From: Gordius sp. MW1 | Lineage: Eukaryota > Nematomorpha > Gordioida > Gordea > Gordiidae | Reading direction: 5' to 3' | Length of the DNA: 64,000 nt | Assembly: GCA_964036665.1 (NCBI GenBank) | Contig: OZ038526.1 | Location: forward strand, 12,152,001 to 12,216,000 | Shown here: piece after piece, positions 22,890 through 34,090 of the stretch | Layout of the letters: each line of letters opens with the position of its first letter | Position numbering within the stretch: position 1 is the stretch's first letter | The notes under the pieces: model-generated | Seen by the model: only the letters and a program-made list of their open reading frames with translations | Database searches by the model: none | Told to the model about the DNA's origin: nothing | Position numbers and translations under genes: made by a program

Positions 22890-23360
22890 TAAGTGCACAG
22901 TAAGAAATTAAAAAATGCGCAGTAAAATATGCTCAGTAATATATTTAAGTGCGCAGTAAATTATTAAAAATTGCACAGTTAATTAATAATAAATTGCTCA
23001 GTAATTAAATAAAATTGCACAGTTGATTAACAATAAATTGCTCAGCAATTTAATAAAATTGCTCAGTAATTCAATAAAATTGCTCTGTAATTATATAGCC
23101 TTGCCTAGTAATTTTATAATATTTCTTAGTAATTTTGTAGCTATAGGCTTTTCTCAGTAATTCAATAACATAGCTCAGTACCTCGATAATTTAATAAAAT
23201 TGCTTAATAATTTGAATTGATACGTAATTTTTGAATTGCTTAGTAATTTAATAACATTGCTCAGTACCTCAATAATTTAATAAAATTGCTTAATAATTTG
23301 AATTAATAAGTCGTTTTTGAGCATTGTTCAGTAATCAAAACACAACTTAGTTTTCAATAG
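22890..23360. repeat. Degenerate CTCAGTAATT repeat
   Basis: Many degenerate copies of a 20-25-bp unit such as AATAAAATTGCTCAGTAATT. AT-rich and non-coding. Confidence 0.8.
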
Positions 23361-23816
23361 AATTGATTGGTTTTTTAAAATATATTATTTTAAAAAATGC
23401 CTAATAATCTTTACAAATTGTTCAATAATATTTAGATGCTAAATTAAAAAAATACTCAGTTTATAATTTAATAACTAATAATTAAATTATCATTGATTTT
23501 ATGTTTTTTATATAAAACATTTAGTTTGTGAATAAAATTAAGCACTTATTTATTTTAGCTAAAATAAATAGTTTGGAGGCTTGATAATATACATTGCCCT
23601 TCCTCTTAATGTTACTATGCATATGTCATAAATTTAAATTTAATGAATTTTTGAAATTTTTATTAGAGTATAAACATAAATAATTTCAAATACAAATGCA
23701 TAATGAACATATTTTGTTGACAATATAACCATAAATAACTCTAAATAGATATACATAGTGAACACCTTTTGCTGGAGCAACCTTTAATTCAAGCCTAAAA
23801 TTTGTTAAACTTACCA
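23361..23816. other. AT-rich, nothing recognised
   Basis: No gene or defined repeat recognised between the CTCAGTAATT tract and the transposase relic. Confidence 0.5.
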
Positions 23817-24720
23817 TTATTTGACAATGAAGGCTGATTTGGCCTTTGAGGGTCTGCCCCTTTGCCCTAAAGGCACACGCTTACCTTCTTTGGGTGGTAT
23901 GCAAAGTTTCAATTTAATTGCCAAACCCACTATATGCTTGCAAATATACTGTTTAAAAAACACTGGACAATTACATTTTAATAAAAGCCTAAAAACTAAC
24001 AGATTATAAATAACTAAATACCTTTTTGTTGACATGAAAAATTTGAAACCGGAATCTTCGTATGACACCAACCATGTAAGATACAATATAAAAATTCATC
24101 ATCATCAAAGGGTATTTGAGAATGAGCAATTAGCCACTGCTCCAACTCTCCTAAACACCATATTTATTTCTTCTCAATGCAGTTAATGTATTTCTTAGCT
24201 GAGCCAATGAAGTATTATAATTCATTTTGTTGAGATTATGCATAATAGATTTAGGCTTGAGGCCTAAATCAAACAGTTTTTTTATCTTTCCTTTAATTTC
24301 ATTATTTATTTTAAGCTTGTCAGTATTTTCGGTATGAGTATGAGATGAAGTTGATGTGTATACAATAACTTTATCTGATATAGATTCATATAATATATAT
24401 ATTCGAGCTGCACATTGTGGCCCTCTACACTTAACATTGTTGCACCTTAAAAATTATTATATAAGTCATAATATTAAACCTGAAATACACTTTTGTACCC
24501 TCTTCACTGTTGTTTTTAAACCATAGCCCCTAGCCATCCTCGACATATTTCTTTGCTTCTTCAGCCTTTTCATAAGTGGCAACCTTTTGCCAAATGATAT
24601 TAGTACGTCTACGTTTGATTTGATTTGGTAATTTGTCCTTAACAACTTCTTAACTACTATCAGATTCATAAGGATCAAGAGTCTGATAACATGAGAATGT
24701 AGGTTCCATGTTCATCAAGT
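23817..24720 (-). pseudogene. SWIM zinc-finger MULE-like transposase relic
   Basis: The frame 24086-23817 has a SWIM-type pattern CNCPVFFKQYICKH followed by a basic GQRGRPSKAKSA tail, as in many MULE-derived transposases. Upstream on the same strand, pieces in different frames include a stretch with KKLFDLGLKPKSIMHN (about 24310-24170) and a YEKAEEAKKYVEDG-like segment (about 24590-24530). The broken frames show a dead copy. Its function would be DNA transposition. The family label rests on motif memory. Confidence 0.6.
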
Positions 24721-24959
24721 TAAATTTGAAAGTAGCGCTAAAGGGAGGTACAGTTTTAGGAAAAAAAGCTTTTTGCTATTAATATATTAACGAAAAAAAT
24801 CAACTTTTAAGAGGACCACTGGTAATCCACGCCCTACTATGTAAGCTTCTCTAACTTAGTTTGCGAGTTCGAGACTCGCTTATGCCGATATATTTTGAAA
24901 AAATTATAAATAACTGTGCAAAAATCATATTTAATGAACAGCATCGTAATAAATAACTG

Positions 24960-26540
24960 AACAAATGAATTTAATACTGTACAAAAAATTATTAATTCCT
25001 ATGCAATTTATGGGCTCGCTTTCCATTTTGTTTGTAACGCTGTTCTGTGTCTTGCGTTGTCTTGCACCGAATGTCTTGTCACGTTGTTTACTTTTAATTT
25101 TTGATAATTTAACTAATTTTTGGGTTCGAATCCCGGAGTTTTTTTTGACTCTTATGATTGTTCTTGTTACTACCATTGATAATAAGACTTTTTGGCCGTC
25201 CGTTGGGTGCTGACCAATGAAAAAAATGACCATTGGCCAAAATGTGAATCCAAGTTTTTTTTGACTATTATGATTGTTCTTGTTACTACCATTGATAATA
25301 AGACTTTTTGGCCGTCCGCTGGCTGCTGACCAATGGAAAAAATTACCATTGGCCAAAATGTGAATCGAAATTATTTTTTTCGTTTTTTTTGGCTAACATT
25401 GACAATTACCCTATGCCCTCCCTCGACAGAGCCTATGCCTCTAATGATATGGGTCCCTGTGCCCCCCCCCCTACAAAAGCCTATGCCTCTACTGCTGTGG
25501 GTTCGAATCCCATCGAGGGCAAATTCTTAATTGCTTTTTCGATACTCAAAGAGGGCCAAATTTTTTTGTTATTTTTTTTTAAATTAATATATTGTTCTTG
25601 TTACTACCATTGATAATATCGCTTTTTGGCCGTCCACTGGCTGCTGACCAATGGAAGAAAATGACCATTGGCCAAAATGTTAATCAAACATTTTTTTTCG
25701 TTATTTTTGGCTCTTAAATATTAATAGATTGTCTCTTGGTACTGACCAATGAAAAAAATGACCACTGGCCAAAGTGTGAACCGAAATCTTTTTTTTCATT
25801 TTTTTTGACTCTTATGTATTTATATCGACTTTTAACGTGTCCGGGCTGCTGACCAATGGAAAAAAATGACCATTGGCCAAAATGTTAAAAAAAATTTTTT
25901 CGTTATTTTTGGCTCTTGTATATTAATAGACTATCTCTTGGTACTGACCGATGGAAAAAATGACCATTGGCCAAAGTGGGAATCGAAATTTTTTTTCGTT
26001 TTTTTTCACAATTAATATATTGTTTATGTTAATACCATTGATAATATGACTTTTTATCGTCCGCTGGCTGCTGCTCCTACAAAAGCTTATGCCTCTACTA
26101 ATGTGGGTTCGAATCCCGGAGAGGGTATTTTTTTTAAATTAAATTAATATATTGTTCTTGTAAATATCATTGATAATATGCCTTTTTGGCTGTCCGCTGG
26201 CTACTGACCAATGGAAAAAAATGACCATTGGCCAAAATGTAAATCGAAATTTTTTTTCGTTTTTTTTGACTCGTATGTATTTATAGCCCGTCTCTGGGTA
26301 CTGACCAATGGAAAAAAAAGACCATTGGCCAAAATGTGATGCGAAATTTTTTTTTCGTTTTTTTTTGACTCGTATGTATTTATAGACCGTCTCTGGGTAC
26401 TGACCAATGAAAAAAATGACCATTGGCCAAATTGTGAAGCGAAATTTATTTTTCGTTTTTTTTGACTCGTGTGTATTTATAGACCGTCTCTTGGTGCTGA
26501 TCAATGGAAAAAAGTGATCATTGACCAAACTGTTTTTAAG
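24960..26540. repeat. Composite satellite with hairpin core
   Basis: Tandem array, units of about 110-180 bp, built around TGACCAATGGAAAAAATGACCATTGGCC (self-complementary CCAATGG/CCATTGG), then AAATGTGAATCGAAATTTTTTTTCG. Some units also hold a segment with GGGTTCGAATCCC that resembles a tRNA B box. The array starts near ATGCAATTTATGGGCTCGCTTTCC, whose complement closes the related array at about 53290. Open frames here are just translated repeats. Confidence 0.85.
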
Positions 26541-26599
26541 TAAAGGCTAAATCTTTAAAATGCTCTTGTCAAAATCATTAAAAAATACTGATTTTTTAA

Positions 26600-26855
26600 A
26601 ATTAGTAAGCAACTGCCCCCCCCTACCTCTTCTTCCCAGGCAAGGGGGTAAATTTTACCCCTGGCCGCCCTGGGAACCTAGGTAAACTTTAGATGCTTAC
26701 TTAATTAACAGCACAACATAATTTCTTAAATTCTTGCCCCTTTAAATTATCACATATAATTTCACAATATAAATATTATATTCTAAAAATTTTTGCATAA
26801 TTTGGCGGCCCCTCGGTAAACTTCTCGCTGCCCCCTGTTAAGAATCACTGTTTTA
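26600..26855. mobile_element. MITE remnants
   Basis: A right end GTTAAGAATCACTG at about 26840-26853, preceded by GGCGGCCCC, matches the right end of the hAT MITE at 55877-56393. Its left end is not found. A small inverted repeat CCAGGCAAGGGGGTAAA / TTTACCCCTGGCC lies at about 26636-26665. Confidence 0.5.
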
Positions 26856-26859
26856 AATG

Positions 26860-27640
26860 ACGATTTGCCCATTGTATAATTAACTAATGTTATTTACATT
26901 AAACAAATATTTGTTAAATCATCTATAAAATATTGATTTTCTATTATTGTTTCATTTTATTATATAATATATTAAAATATTTTAAAAAGTCAAATAAAAT
27001 TTTTTTAATAAACTCGTTTTTACATCTTGCATTATATTATCCCTCCTTTGGAAATAATTTTGAAATTGTCAAAATTAGAAAAAATATTGAGGATATTATT
27101 GTAAACAAAATTAAGAAACAAACACTATTATTTAATAAATGTCGAGGGGACGGACGGAGCTCCAAAATTGTTAGAGATTTTTGTAGTTTAAAAAATTAAC
27201 TTAAATTCTTCCGTCTAGGAAAAAGTCTATAATTATACTGTTAATTAAACAGTACCAATTTAGCGACTAAATCAATTCTCTATATTTTTTCCCCCGATAG
27301 AATAATAATTATCATTATTAAATATGAAAGCCAAAATAAATATTACGCCAAAACAAAATAAATAAATTAAAGAAAAGCCTATTAAGTCCGAATACTCTTG
27401 AGGTGCCCGCCTGACCATATATAAACAAGCCGTAGGCTAAGCTCGGGGTCCCACTCGGGCATTATGGTCCTTATAAAAACTTACTCTAAAATAAATTCTA
27501 TCCTTTTTTACCGAGTTAACATACAGCTGATTTTGGATTTTGACAGAATTTTTAAATAATTTAAGATATCATGCAGGTAATTTTGTAATATAAATATACT
27601 TTAAAAGTCAACAGTGGAGTCAACTTATGCAATATCATGC
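26860..27640. other. AT-rich, nothing recognised
   Basis: Contains AT-rich sequence that partly resembles the inside of the MITE at 55877-56393 (TATTGATTTTCTATTATTG). No gene is supported; an 88-residue frame at 26933-27199 has no recognisable motif. Confidence 0.5.
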
Positions 27641-27704
27641 ATAGCTTCCAAAAAAAAATTGGCATCATTTTATAACACACCCGAACCCTATTCAGGTTTT
27701 ATCG

Positions 27705-27845
27705 ATTTTTTAAATTAATGCATAATAGGTGCCCGACCCCTCATCTCTATCTCCCTTGCTTTACCCTTCACTGTTTTTTTCGATTTTTTAAATTAATGCA
27801 TAAGAGGTGCCCCACCCCTCATCTCTATCTCCCTCGCTGTGTTAC
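27705..27845. repeat. Tandem duplication of ~72 bp
   Basis: Two copies of a unit running TCGATTTTTTAAATTAATGCATAA, GAGGTGCC and CCCTCATCTCTATCTCCC. The copies differ by a few bases. Confidence 0.8.
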
Positions 27846-28369
27846 CCCGCGTTCGTTATTATACTTAATTACTGAACCTTGAAAATTAATAATAGGTTTT
27901 TAAAGAAACGTAAAAAATATAGCAAATGAGATGACCTTGTAAATTTTTAGTTAATTTTTATATCTTTCAAATAAAATATTATTAATTTTTTGTCGGGCAC
28001 AACACCAGATTAAAAAAAGCCCTTGTAACATTACTGCGCGTTAGGTTAACGATAATAATATATAGTTTAACCCGCTTAAATTTTAGTTTTAAGTTGGAAG
28101 AGGGTGTTTTCCATCTCACCTAACCAAAGAGTGGTATTAAAATACTACCATTAGAATTCATTTAACTTTCTTTATTAGTTGAGGAGCGAGCGAAATCGTA
28201 ACTCTTGAGCACAATTCAACATTGTACAGAGGCGTTAGTTATTTGAGTGAGTGAAAATAAAATAGAAAATCTATACCTACCTAACAGCTCATGTGGGGCC
28301 TGATAGAAGTTGCTTGCGGTTGTAGTATATCTTTAAAATCCACGATCTTATTCCCATTCATAACTGTTT

Positions 28370-29000
28370 GAGTTTATTAATTACTATGCAATTTATGGGC
28401 TCGTTTTTTGTTGTCCGTCCGATGATGTCTAATGTCTAGCGAGTTATTTTAACCAGCTTCCTGACGTGGAGGTTCGTGTTCAATCCCGGGAGAGGACGAA
28501 TATTTTATTTTTTCTAAATTAAATTAATATTTTGTTCTTATAAATAACTTTGATAATAGGACTTTTTGGCCGTCCGCTGGCTACTGACCAATGAAAAAAA
28601 TGACCATTAGCCAAATTATGAATCGAAAGTTTTTTTTTCGTTTTTGAATAGGTTAACATTGTTAATTACCCTAAGCCATCCCCAGGGCGTATGCCTCTAC
28701 TGATATGGGTCCCTGTGCCCCTACAAAGGCTTATGCCTCTACTGATGTGGGTCCGAATCCCGGAGGGGCAATTTTTTTTGTAATTAAATGGAAAATTGTA
28801 TAAATAATTAACTAATCATTTTGCATTTAATACCCCCCTATAGGCATTCTCGCCCCTTTCCACCTTTCTCTCCCATAAATTGCATAGCAAATATGCTACG
28901 TTTATACGGAGTATAGATGAGTCGTCCCCCCTTCCCTTCCCCTTCTCCCCCTTCGCACGAGGGCTGAAGGCCCGAGATTTACTGTGCATTTGATTATTTT
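28370..29000. repeat. Dispersed copy of the composite repeat
   Basis: Includes ACTATGCAATTTATGGGCTCG, a GTCCGAATCCCGGAG box, the TGACCAATGAAAAAAATGACCATT core, and then a C/T-rich tail with AAATTGCATAGCAAATATGCTACG. The tail is the reverse complement of 49805-50030. Confidence 0.7.
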
Positions 29001-29288
29001 ACTTTGCATTTGAATTTTCTACTGCGTGAAAATTTAATTTTTTAATGGGCACATTAATTTGTTCTCCTTAATATATTGTTATTAATCTTTAGGATTGTCA
29101 AGTTTAGTAAATAACTAAAATTAAGCTTATAATACTTAAAACTCCTATAAAAACAAAGTTTAAAAAGGCTGAAAAGATAGCTCAGGGTATTTGTTCACTA
29201 CAAAATGTACTGATAATAAAGATTTGCCTATATATGATTATGAGATTAAAAATAACAATACTCAGCAAATAACAGTTGAAAATACCTT

Positions 29289-29513
29289 TCAACCCAACAA
29301 GCTAGAGATTTGAGATATTTGTTCATATTCCAATAATTTAAATACTTTATTCATATATAAAAAATATAAATACAAGTTTTGTAAAATATTTATTAATAAA
29401 AATTCAGATAAGGCTTTAAAATCTTGAAGAAGAGAATCAAGGAATGTCTTTTCCAGATCCTGAGAAGTTCTTTGCTTCTCTGCCTCTATGTCTATTTTCT
29501 CAGAGTGTTCCAT
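29289..29513 (-). CDS. Small hypothetical ORF
   Basis: A 74-residue frame from ATG at 29513. The first half is acidic and glutamine/lysine rich (MEHSEKIDIEAEKQRTSQDL) and could form a helix; the second half is hydrophobic. I recognise no family. Its position among repeats makes an exon or transposon fragment as likely as a gene. Confidence 0.15.
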   Translation of the reverse strand: MEHSEKIDIEAEKQRTSQDLEKTFLDSLLQDFKALSEFLLINILQNLYLYFLYMNKVFKLLEYEQISQISSLLG

Positions 29514-29529
29514 TTAGTTTTGCAATAAT

Positions 29530-30175
29530 CCACTTTTAAAGTTAGTATTTTAATTGATACTAGTTACCAGCCAAGTTGCATTACGTGGCCACCAAACCCC
29601 AGGCTTATTCCATTCAATTATTCATGTGGAGCTTTTGGTATGCCTTTCCACACTTTAGTGTTTTTACTTAATCTTGTCTATCTATGTAAACATATTAGGT
29701 CACAGTAATAGCTTACTCAATAGCTTGTAGCATGTTGATCGCGGTTAAGTTGATACGGCAAAAATACAAAAATGACGTGACGCTCGTATTAAGACGCGTC
29801 TATGTTTTAACATGCATTCGCTTTTTCAAGCGAGATACAAAAGCGCATATTAAGACACACCCTAAGCTTTTGTAAATTAATAATGCTACTTTTTTATTTG
29901 TTTTAATTTAGTTTTTTACATATAAACTCGTATAAATATAGCAAGGATATTTAAAAATATCCTTATTACAAAGTTAAAATCGCTATATGAGTGTTATGTT
30001 TAAAAACACATTCAAGATAGATTGTATTATAAATAGATTTTAATAGGCATCTTTACCTTTTTATAATTAAATGCTACATTTTACTTTTATAAACGCTTTT
30101 TTATATAGTTTTTTGAAACTTTGCTTATTATTTACGAAATTCAATATGTTTTTTTATCTAATATTTTTTATTGAA
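29530..30175. other. AT-rich, nothing recognised
   Basis: No gene, tandem repeat or element end recognised. I could not find a left terminus for the adjacent piggyBac relic here. Confidence 0.45.
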
Positions 30176-31350
30176 TTTGATAGATATAATAGAGGAGTTA
30201 GACAGCCCCAATGTAGATATTGATGAAGTTATAATTTTTCCTCCAGATCAAGAAGGTGACACGGATGTGGAAAGTGGAGACGAAATGGATTTCGACCTTC
30301 AACATTTGCCTTGTTCAATTCTTGCATAGAGGTGGCCAGGCATCATAGTGAATCAAAAAACCTTTACGATAAAAGTATGTTTAACTGGAGAGACAATGAC
30401 GGCTGTGCTGACTCTGTGGAAAATGTAGCCTTTGAATCCATCCACTTGGAAAAACCTGAAGATTACTTAGAACAATTTCTTTCAAATGATGTTATTTTAA
30501 TGTGTGAACATGAGTAATTTATATGCCTCTCAGCATAACTACAACCTCAATATAACTGTTAATGAATTTAAAGTCCATATCTCAATTCTTTATTTAACGG
30601 GCTACCTGTCTTCTAAAAATATCAAAATGTTTTGGGAGCTCAGCGCTGACTGTTTTACCCAAATGGTATCTAATGGAATGCGTAGAAATCGCTTCTAAGA
30701 AATAACAAAATATTTACATTTGGCTGACAACACCAAATTGGTAGAGGGTGACACTTTTTTCAAAGTTCGAGGTTATATGAATCTTTTAAATGAAAAGTTC
30801 AAACGCAACTTTAAACATTGTAGCTCTTCTCCCATTTTCACATGGAAGAGTTTACGGTTCCTTACTTCGGGCCTACAATGCAAAACAATTTATAAAAGGC
30901 ATGTGGTGCGCTGCAACAAAAAATGGCTAACTTGTCACATTTCAACCTTACCAGGTGGCTAAATTTTCCGTAAATCAACAAAACGAAATAGGTTTAGGAG
31001 GAGCGGTCATATTAGACCTAGTAAATCAACGACCTTTAGAATTTGGTCCATACAATATTTATTTCGATAATTTTTTACGAGCCTCAATTTAATGAAATGT
31101 CTTTCTAAGATGAATATTGGCGGCACAGGAACGGTGCGGGTCAATCGTTTAAAAGCAATAAAAAAGAACGAGGATTTCGATCGAAAAAAATACTTTAAAT
31201 TTGATGGCTCTCAGATGAAATGATAATAATATTGTCACAATGCTGTCAAATTGTCATGGGGTCAAGCCTATCACCTCTATTGGAAGAATCATGAAAGCGA
31301 AAAAATAGGGAAAAAATTGTAATTCAATATCCTCATATGATCAAAATGTA
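30176..31350 (+). pseudogene. piggyBac transposase relic
   Basis: An acidic N-terminal stretch (about 30190-30300) leads into a piggyBac-type transposase in shifting frames. Recognisable pieces are FWELSADCFTQMVSNGMRRNRF...EITKYLHLADN (30630-30740), KVRGYMNLLNEKF (30768-30800), AKQFIKGMW near 30880, then LGLGGAVILDLV (about 30990-31025) and YFDNFLRA (about 31060). Later pieces include GTGTVRVNRLKAIKK and an SNCHGVKPI segment, ending MIKMYNRS near 31350. At least five frameshifts or stops make it inactive. The right terminal repeat is at 32120-32138. Confidence 0.82.
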
Positions 31351-31362
31351 TAATCGTTCTCT

Positions 31363-31480
31363 CCCTTTACCTACTCTCCTCTCTTTCTCCTCCACTCCCG
31401 CCCCCTTCATGTGTACTTGGATAGATATGGGGGCGGGAGTGGAAGAGACGGAGAAAGGGGGAGAGAGATGTGTTAGTAAA
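31363..31480. repeat. GC-rich imperfect hairpin
   Basis: CTCCACTCCCGCCCCC at about 31389-31405 is matched by GGGGGCGGGAGTGGAAGAG about 25 nt downstream, with C/T-rich and G/A-rich outer arms. It interrupts the end of the piggyBac coding trace, so it may be a small insertion. Confidence 0.65.
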
Positions 31481-32119
31481 CAGCGCGTGTGTAGTATGAA
31501 CTCTAATGAACTCCTTTTTCCAGACATAGTGGGACGAATTTTGATAAGGAAAAGGGGTTTACGCAAACGCGTATAAATTTGAGTATAAGGGAGATATAAA
31601 AAAATAAAATAATGGACCTATAGATGAAACTTTAATCTCCATGAATATATTATTATTTTTCGCTAAATATTAAGAACGCCGTGGCAATATAGCCTCAAAA
31701 AGACTTAAAAGAGCATTTTTGGCACTTTCAACCTCGTATATCGAAAAAACTGGTAATCGTAGAAAAAATCTAAAAACATATTATTTTTCAGGGCAAAATT
31801 CTCAATCAGAATTATTGGTCGGATTGCGGGATACAATCACAAAGTCAATGTTTGTAGAGCTGTGTAATTAACATATTTTATACTCATTGATTGGTTAGTT
31901 AATAAATTTTTATGTATTTTATAAAAAAAAGTCATCATTATTGTATACATTATTGTGAAATTTAATAAATTCTTTATACGTGAGAATATTTATGCTGCCC
32001 AGTGAAACCTGTAGGTGACACCCCTTTTTTCTATAAATAAATAATTTTTCAATTGTTTAGCTTGATTCAGCACATAAGAAAATCCAGAAAAAAATTTCAT
32101 TAAAATTTTCGGCTGAACT

Positions 32120-32142
32120 GGTTCTGGTACCTGTCGGGTTAA
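32120..32142. mobile_element. piggyBac right terminal repeat and TTAA
   Basis: CTGGTACCTGTCGGG followed by TTAA at 32139-32142. Read on the - strand this is TTAACCCGACAGGTACCAG, close to the end at 16010. Upstream, near 31993, is AACCTGTAGGTGACACC, also found at the 16-kb copy. Confidence 0.65.
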
Positions 32143-32158
32143 TATCGTGTCTTATTTT

Positions 32159-34082
32159 CAGAGCTGTTAAGTAACTAGTTACATGTAACTAGTTCCTGGA
32201 ACTAGTTCCTTTTCTTCAGTAAAGTAACTGTCACCAGGTACTTTTACTTCAGGGTAACTGTAACTGTAGTTAGTTACATTATTTTAGTAACTTTTAAATA
32301 AAGTTACAGTTACTTTTTATTAAATTGTTTTAATTTAAATATCAAAATTACACGTCTAGTCTGTGTTAATCACTTTATATTTAAATTTTCTTAGCGGATC
32401 AAGAATTTTGAATAGATAGTCCATCCTATCAGTAAATTATTACTGTTATATAAAGTATTATTTAGTACATTGTATTCATATCTGCAAAGTTTAAAACCAA
32501 AAAATTATAATAATTGACAAATTCAAAATTTAAATTAAAAAGTTTATATATTATGCAGGTAAAAAAATGTAATATTTTGTAATTATTTCGGCCATCTTAA
32601 TTAACATTTAATAAATTTTAATTTATTATCTCCTGTCAACTGGTTTGTAAAAATACCTTTTTTTATACATGTGCAAAAGAGATTTTTATCAACCAAAAAA
32701 ATCTTATAATTATTTCCCAAGTTCTAAATTTAAATTTTGATCATTTGACCATTTGATAAACTACTTATAAAAAAATAATTATTAAGGTTATTAAAATAAT
32801 AATTCAAATTTATTATTTAGTTTAAATTAGCATTTATATCTGCGAACGAAAAAATTAAAAAATGTATGTGCAAAACTTTTAGATATGATATATTTATTAG
32901 CAGGTAAAATTTTGATTAATAGATTAATGTAAGGTTTGGTATTTAGATTTTTGGCCATTCAAAAATTATGTTATGAATAATTAGTGATTTCTTTCAATTT
33001 TTTATTAAAAATAGCCCATCTTTATATATATGCAAAAGAGATTTTCATCACCTATAGTGTTATATGATTTTTGATTAACCAAAATATCTAAATTTTGGTA
33101 ATTAAGCCATTGGATAAATTACCGATAATATATTACAATATTAATGAAAGTTATTGAAATTATATTATTTTTTTATTATCTAGCTTATATTATATTTTGA
33201 CATGGAACAAGAGAAAACTCCCTGGCCCCTTTTTGTGATTATTTTTTGTTAAAGAAAGAAAAGTAAATTGTGCAGCCCTAAAGTAATTAAATATCAGCTC
33301 CTTTAAATACCACTACAAATTTATGGAAGCACATAAAAGTAACTATTTAAACCTTAATTATAATTTTTAGATAATACATACCCATAAATATAAAAAATCA
33401 AAGATATTAAGTCAACAGGGAGTCAGCAAACCAAACTGACCACTTCTCTAGTAAAGTTATAGTGGATAAATTCTTTTCATTATATAATCCAATTTTTAAA
33501 ACAAGTTGGTCGTGGATCCGTGTTGAAAAGAGAATTAAAGAAGACCCGTCTTGAAAAGAGAAAGACATTTTAGGAGGAAAGACAGGACCTAGTTGAACCT
33601 AATAAGTTGAAATTTTTCAATCTTTTAAAGTCGGAAAGTATTCAGGAGTGCATTCACACTTTTATCAATCGGAATAATAATGATTTGTTAATATATTATA
33701 ATTCCCTTAAATTGAAGAAACTTTTCATTAATTTCAATGTACCTCTACCATCTAGGGCCCCCGTTGAGCCTCTTTATTCTTAATTTTCAGTGAAAAGCAG
33801 ACCAGCTTATTAGATGACATTATGGAAAATAAAGTTTCATTGAAATCGAAACATCATATATTACCCTCTGATTTTTATACAAATGTTTAAATGAATAATA
33901 TAAAAAAATATCGTTTTTCCAAATTTACAAAAGTAACTCTAGGTGTAACTAGTTCCATCAGTTAAGTAACTGGAACTGTAATCAGTTACATTTTGAAAAA
34001 TGTAACTGTAACTAGTTACATTTTTTGTGAAAGTAACTGTAACTTAACTAGTTACTGAGGGAAAGTAACTTTAACAGCTCTG
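32159..34082. mobile_element. Non-autonomous hAT element
   Basis: 1,924 bp with inverted ends CAGAGCTGTTAA / TTAACAGCTCTG and a perfect 8-bp duplication CTTATTTT at 32151-32158 and 34083-34090. Both subterminal regions carry many copies of GTAACTAGTTAC-type palindromes and AAAGTAACTGTAACT. The centre is AT-rich, with no transposase frame. Confidence 0.9.
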
Positions 34083-34090
34083 CTTATTTT

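Noticed and set aside
22880-23360. CRISPR or regulatory array
   Set aside because: Degenerate AT-rich unit with no spacers.
24825-24900. Possible tRNA (GAGTTCGAGACTC B box)
   Set aside because: No acceptor stem or A box of the right form was found.
25410-25525. tRNA gene suggested by GGGTTCGAATCCC and GCCCTC/GAGGGC ends
   Set aside because: No proper A box, anticodon arm or normal length; it contains a duplicated CCTATGCCTCTA segment and sits in repeats.
26139-26528. A 129-residue open frame
   Set aside because: It is a translated satellite repeat with no domain.
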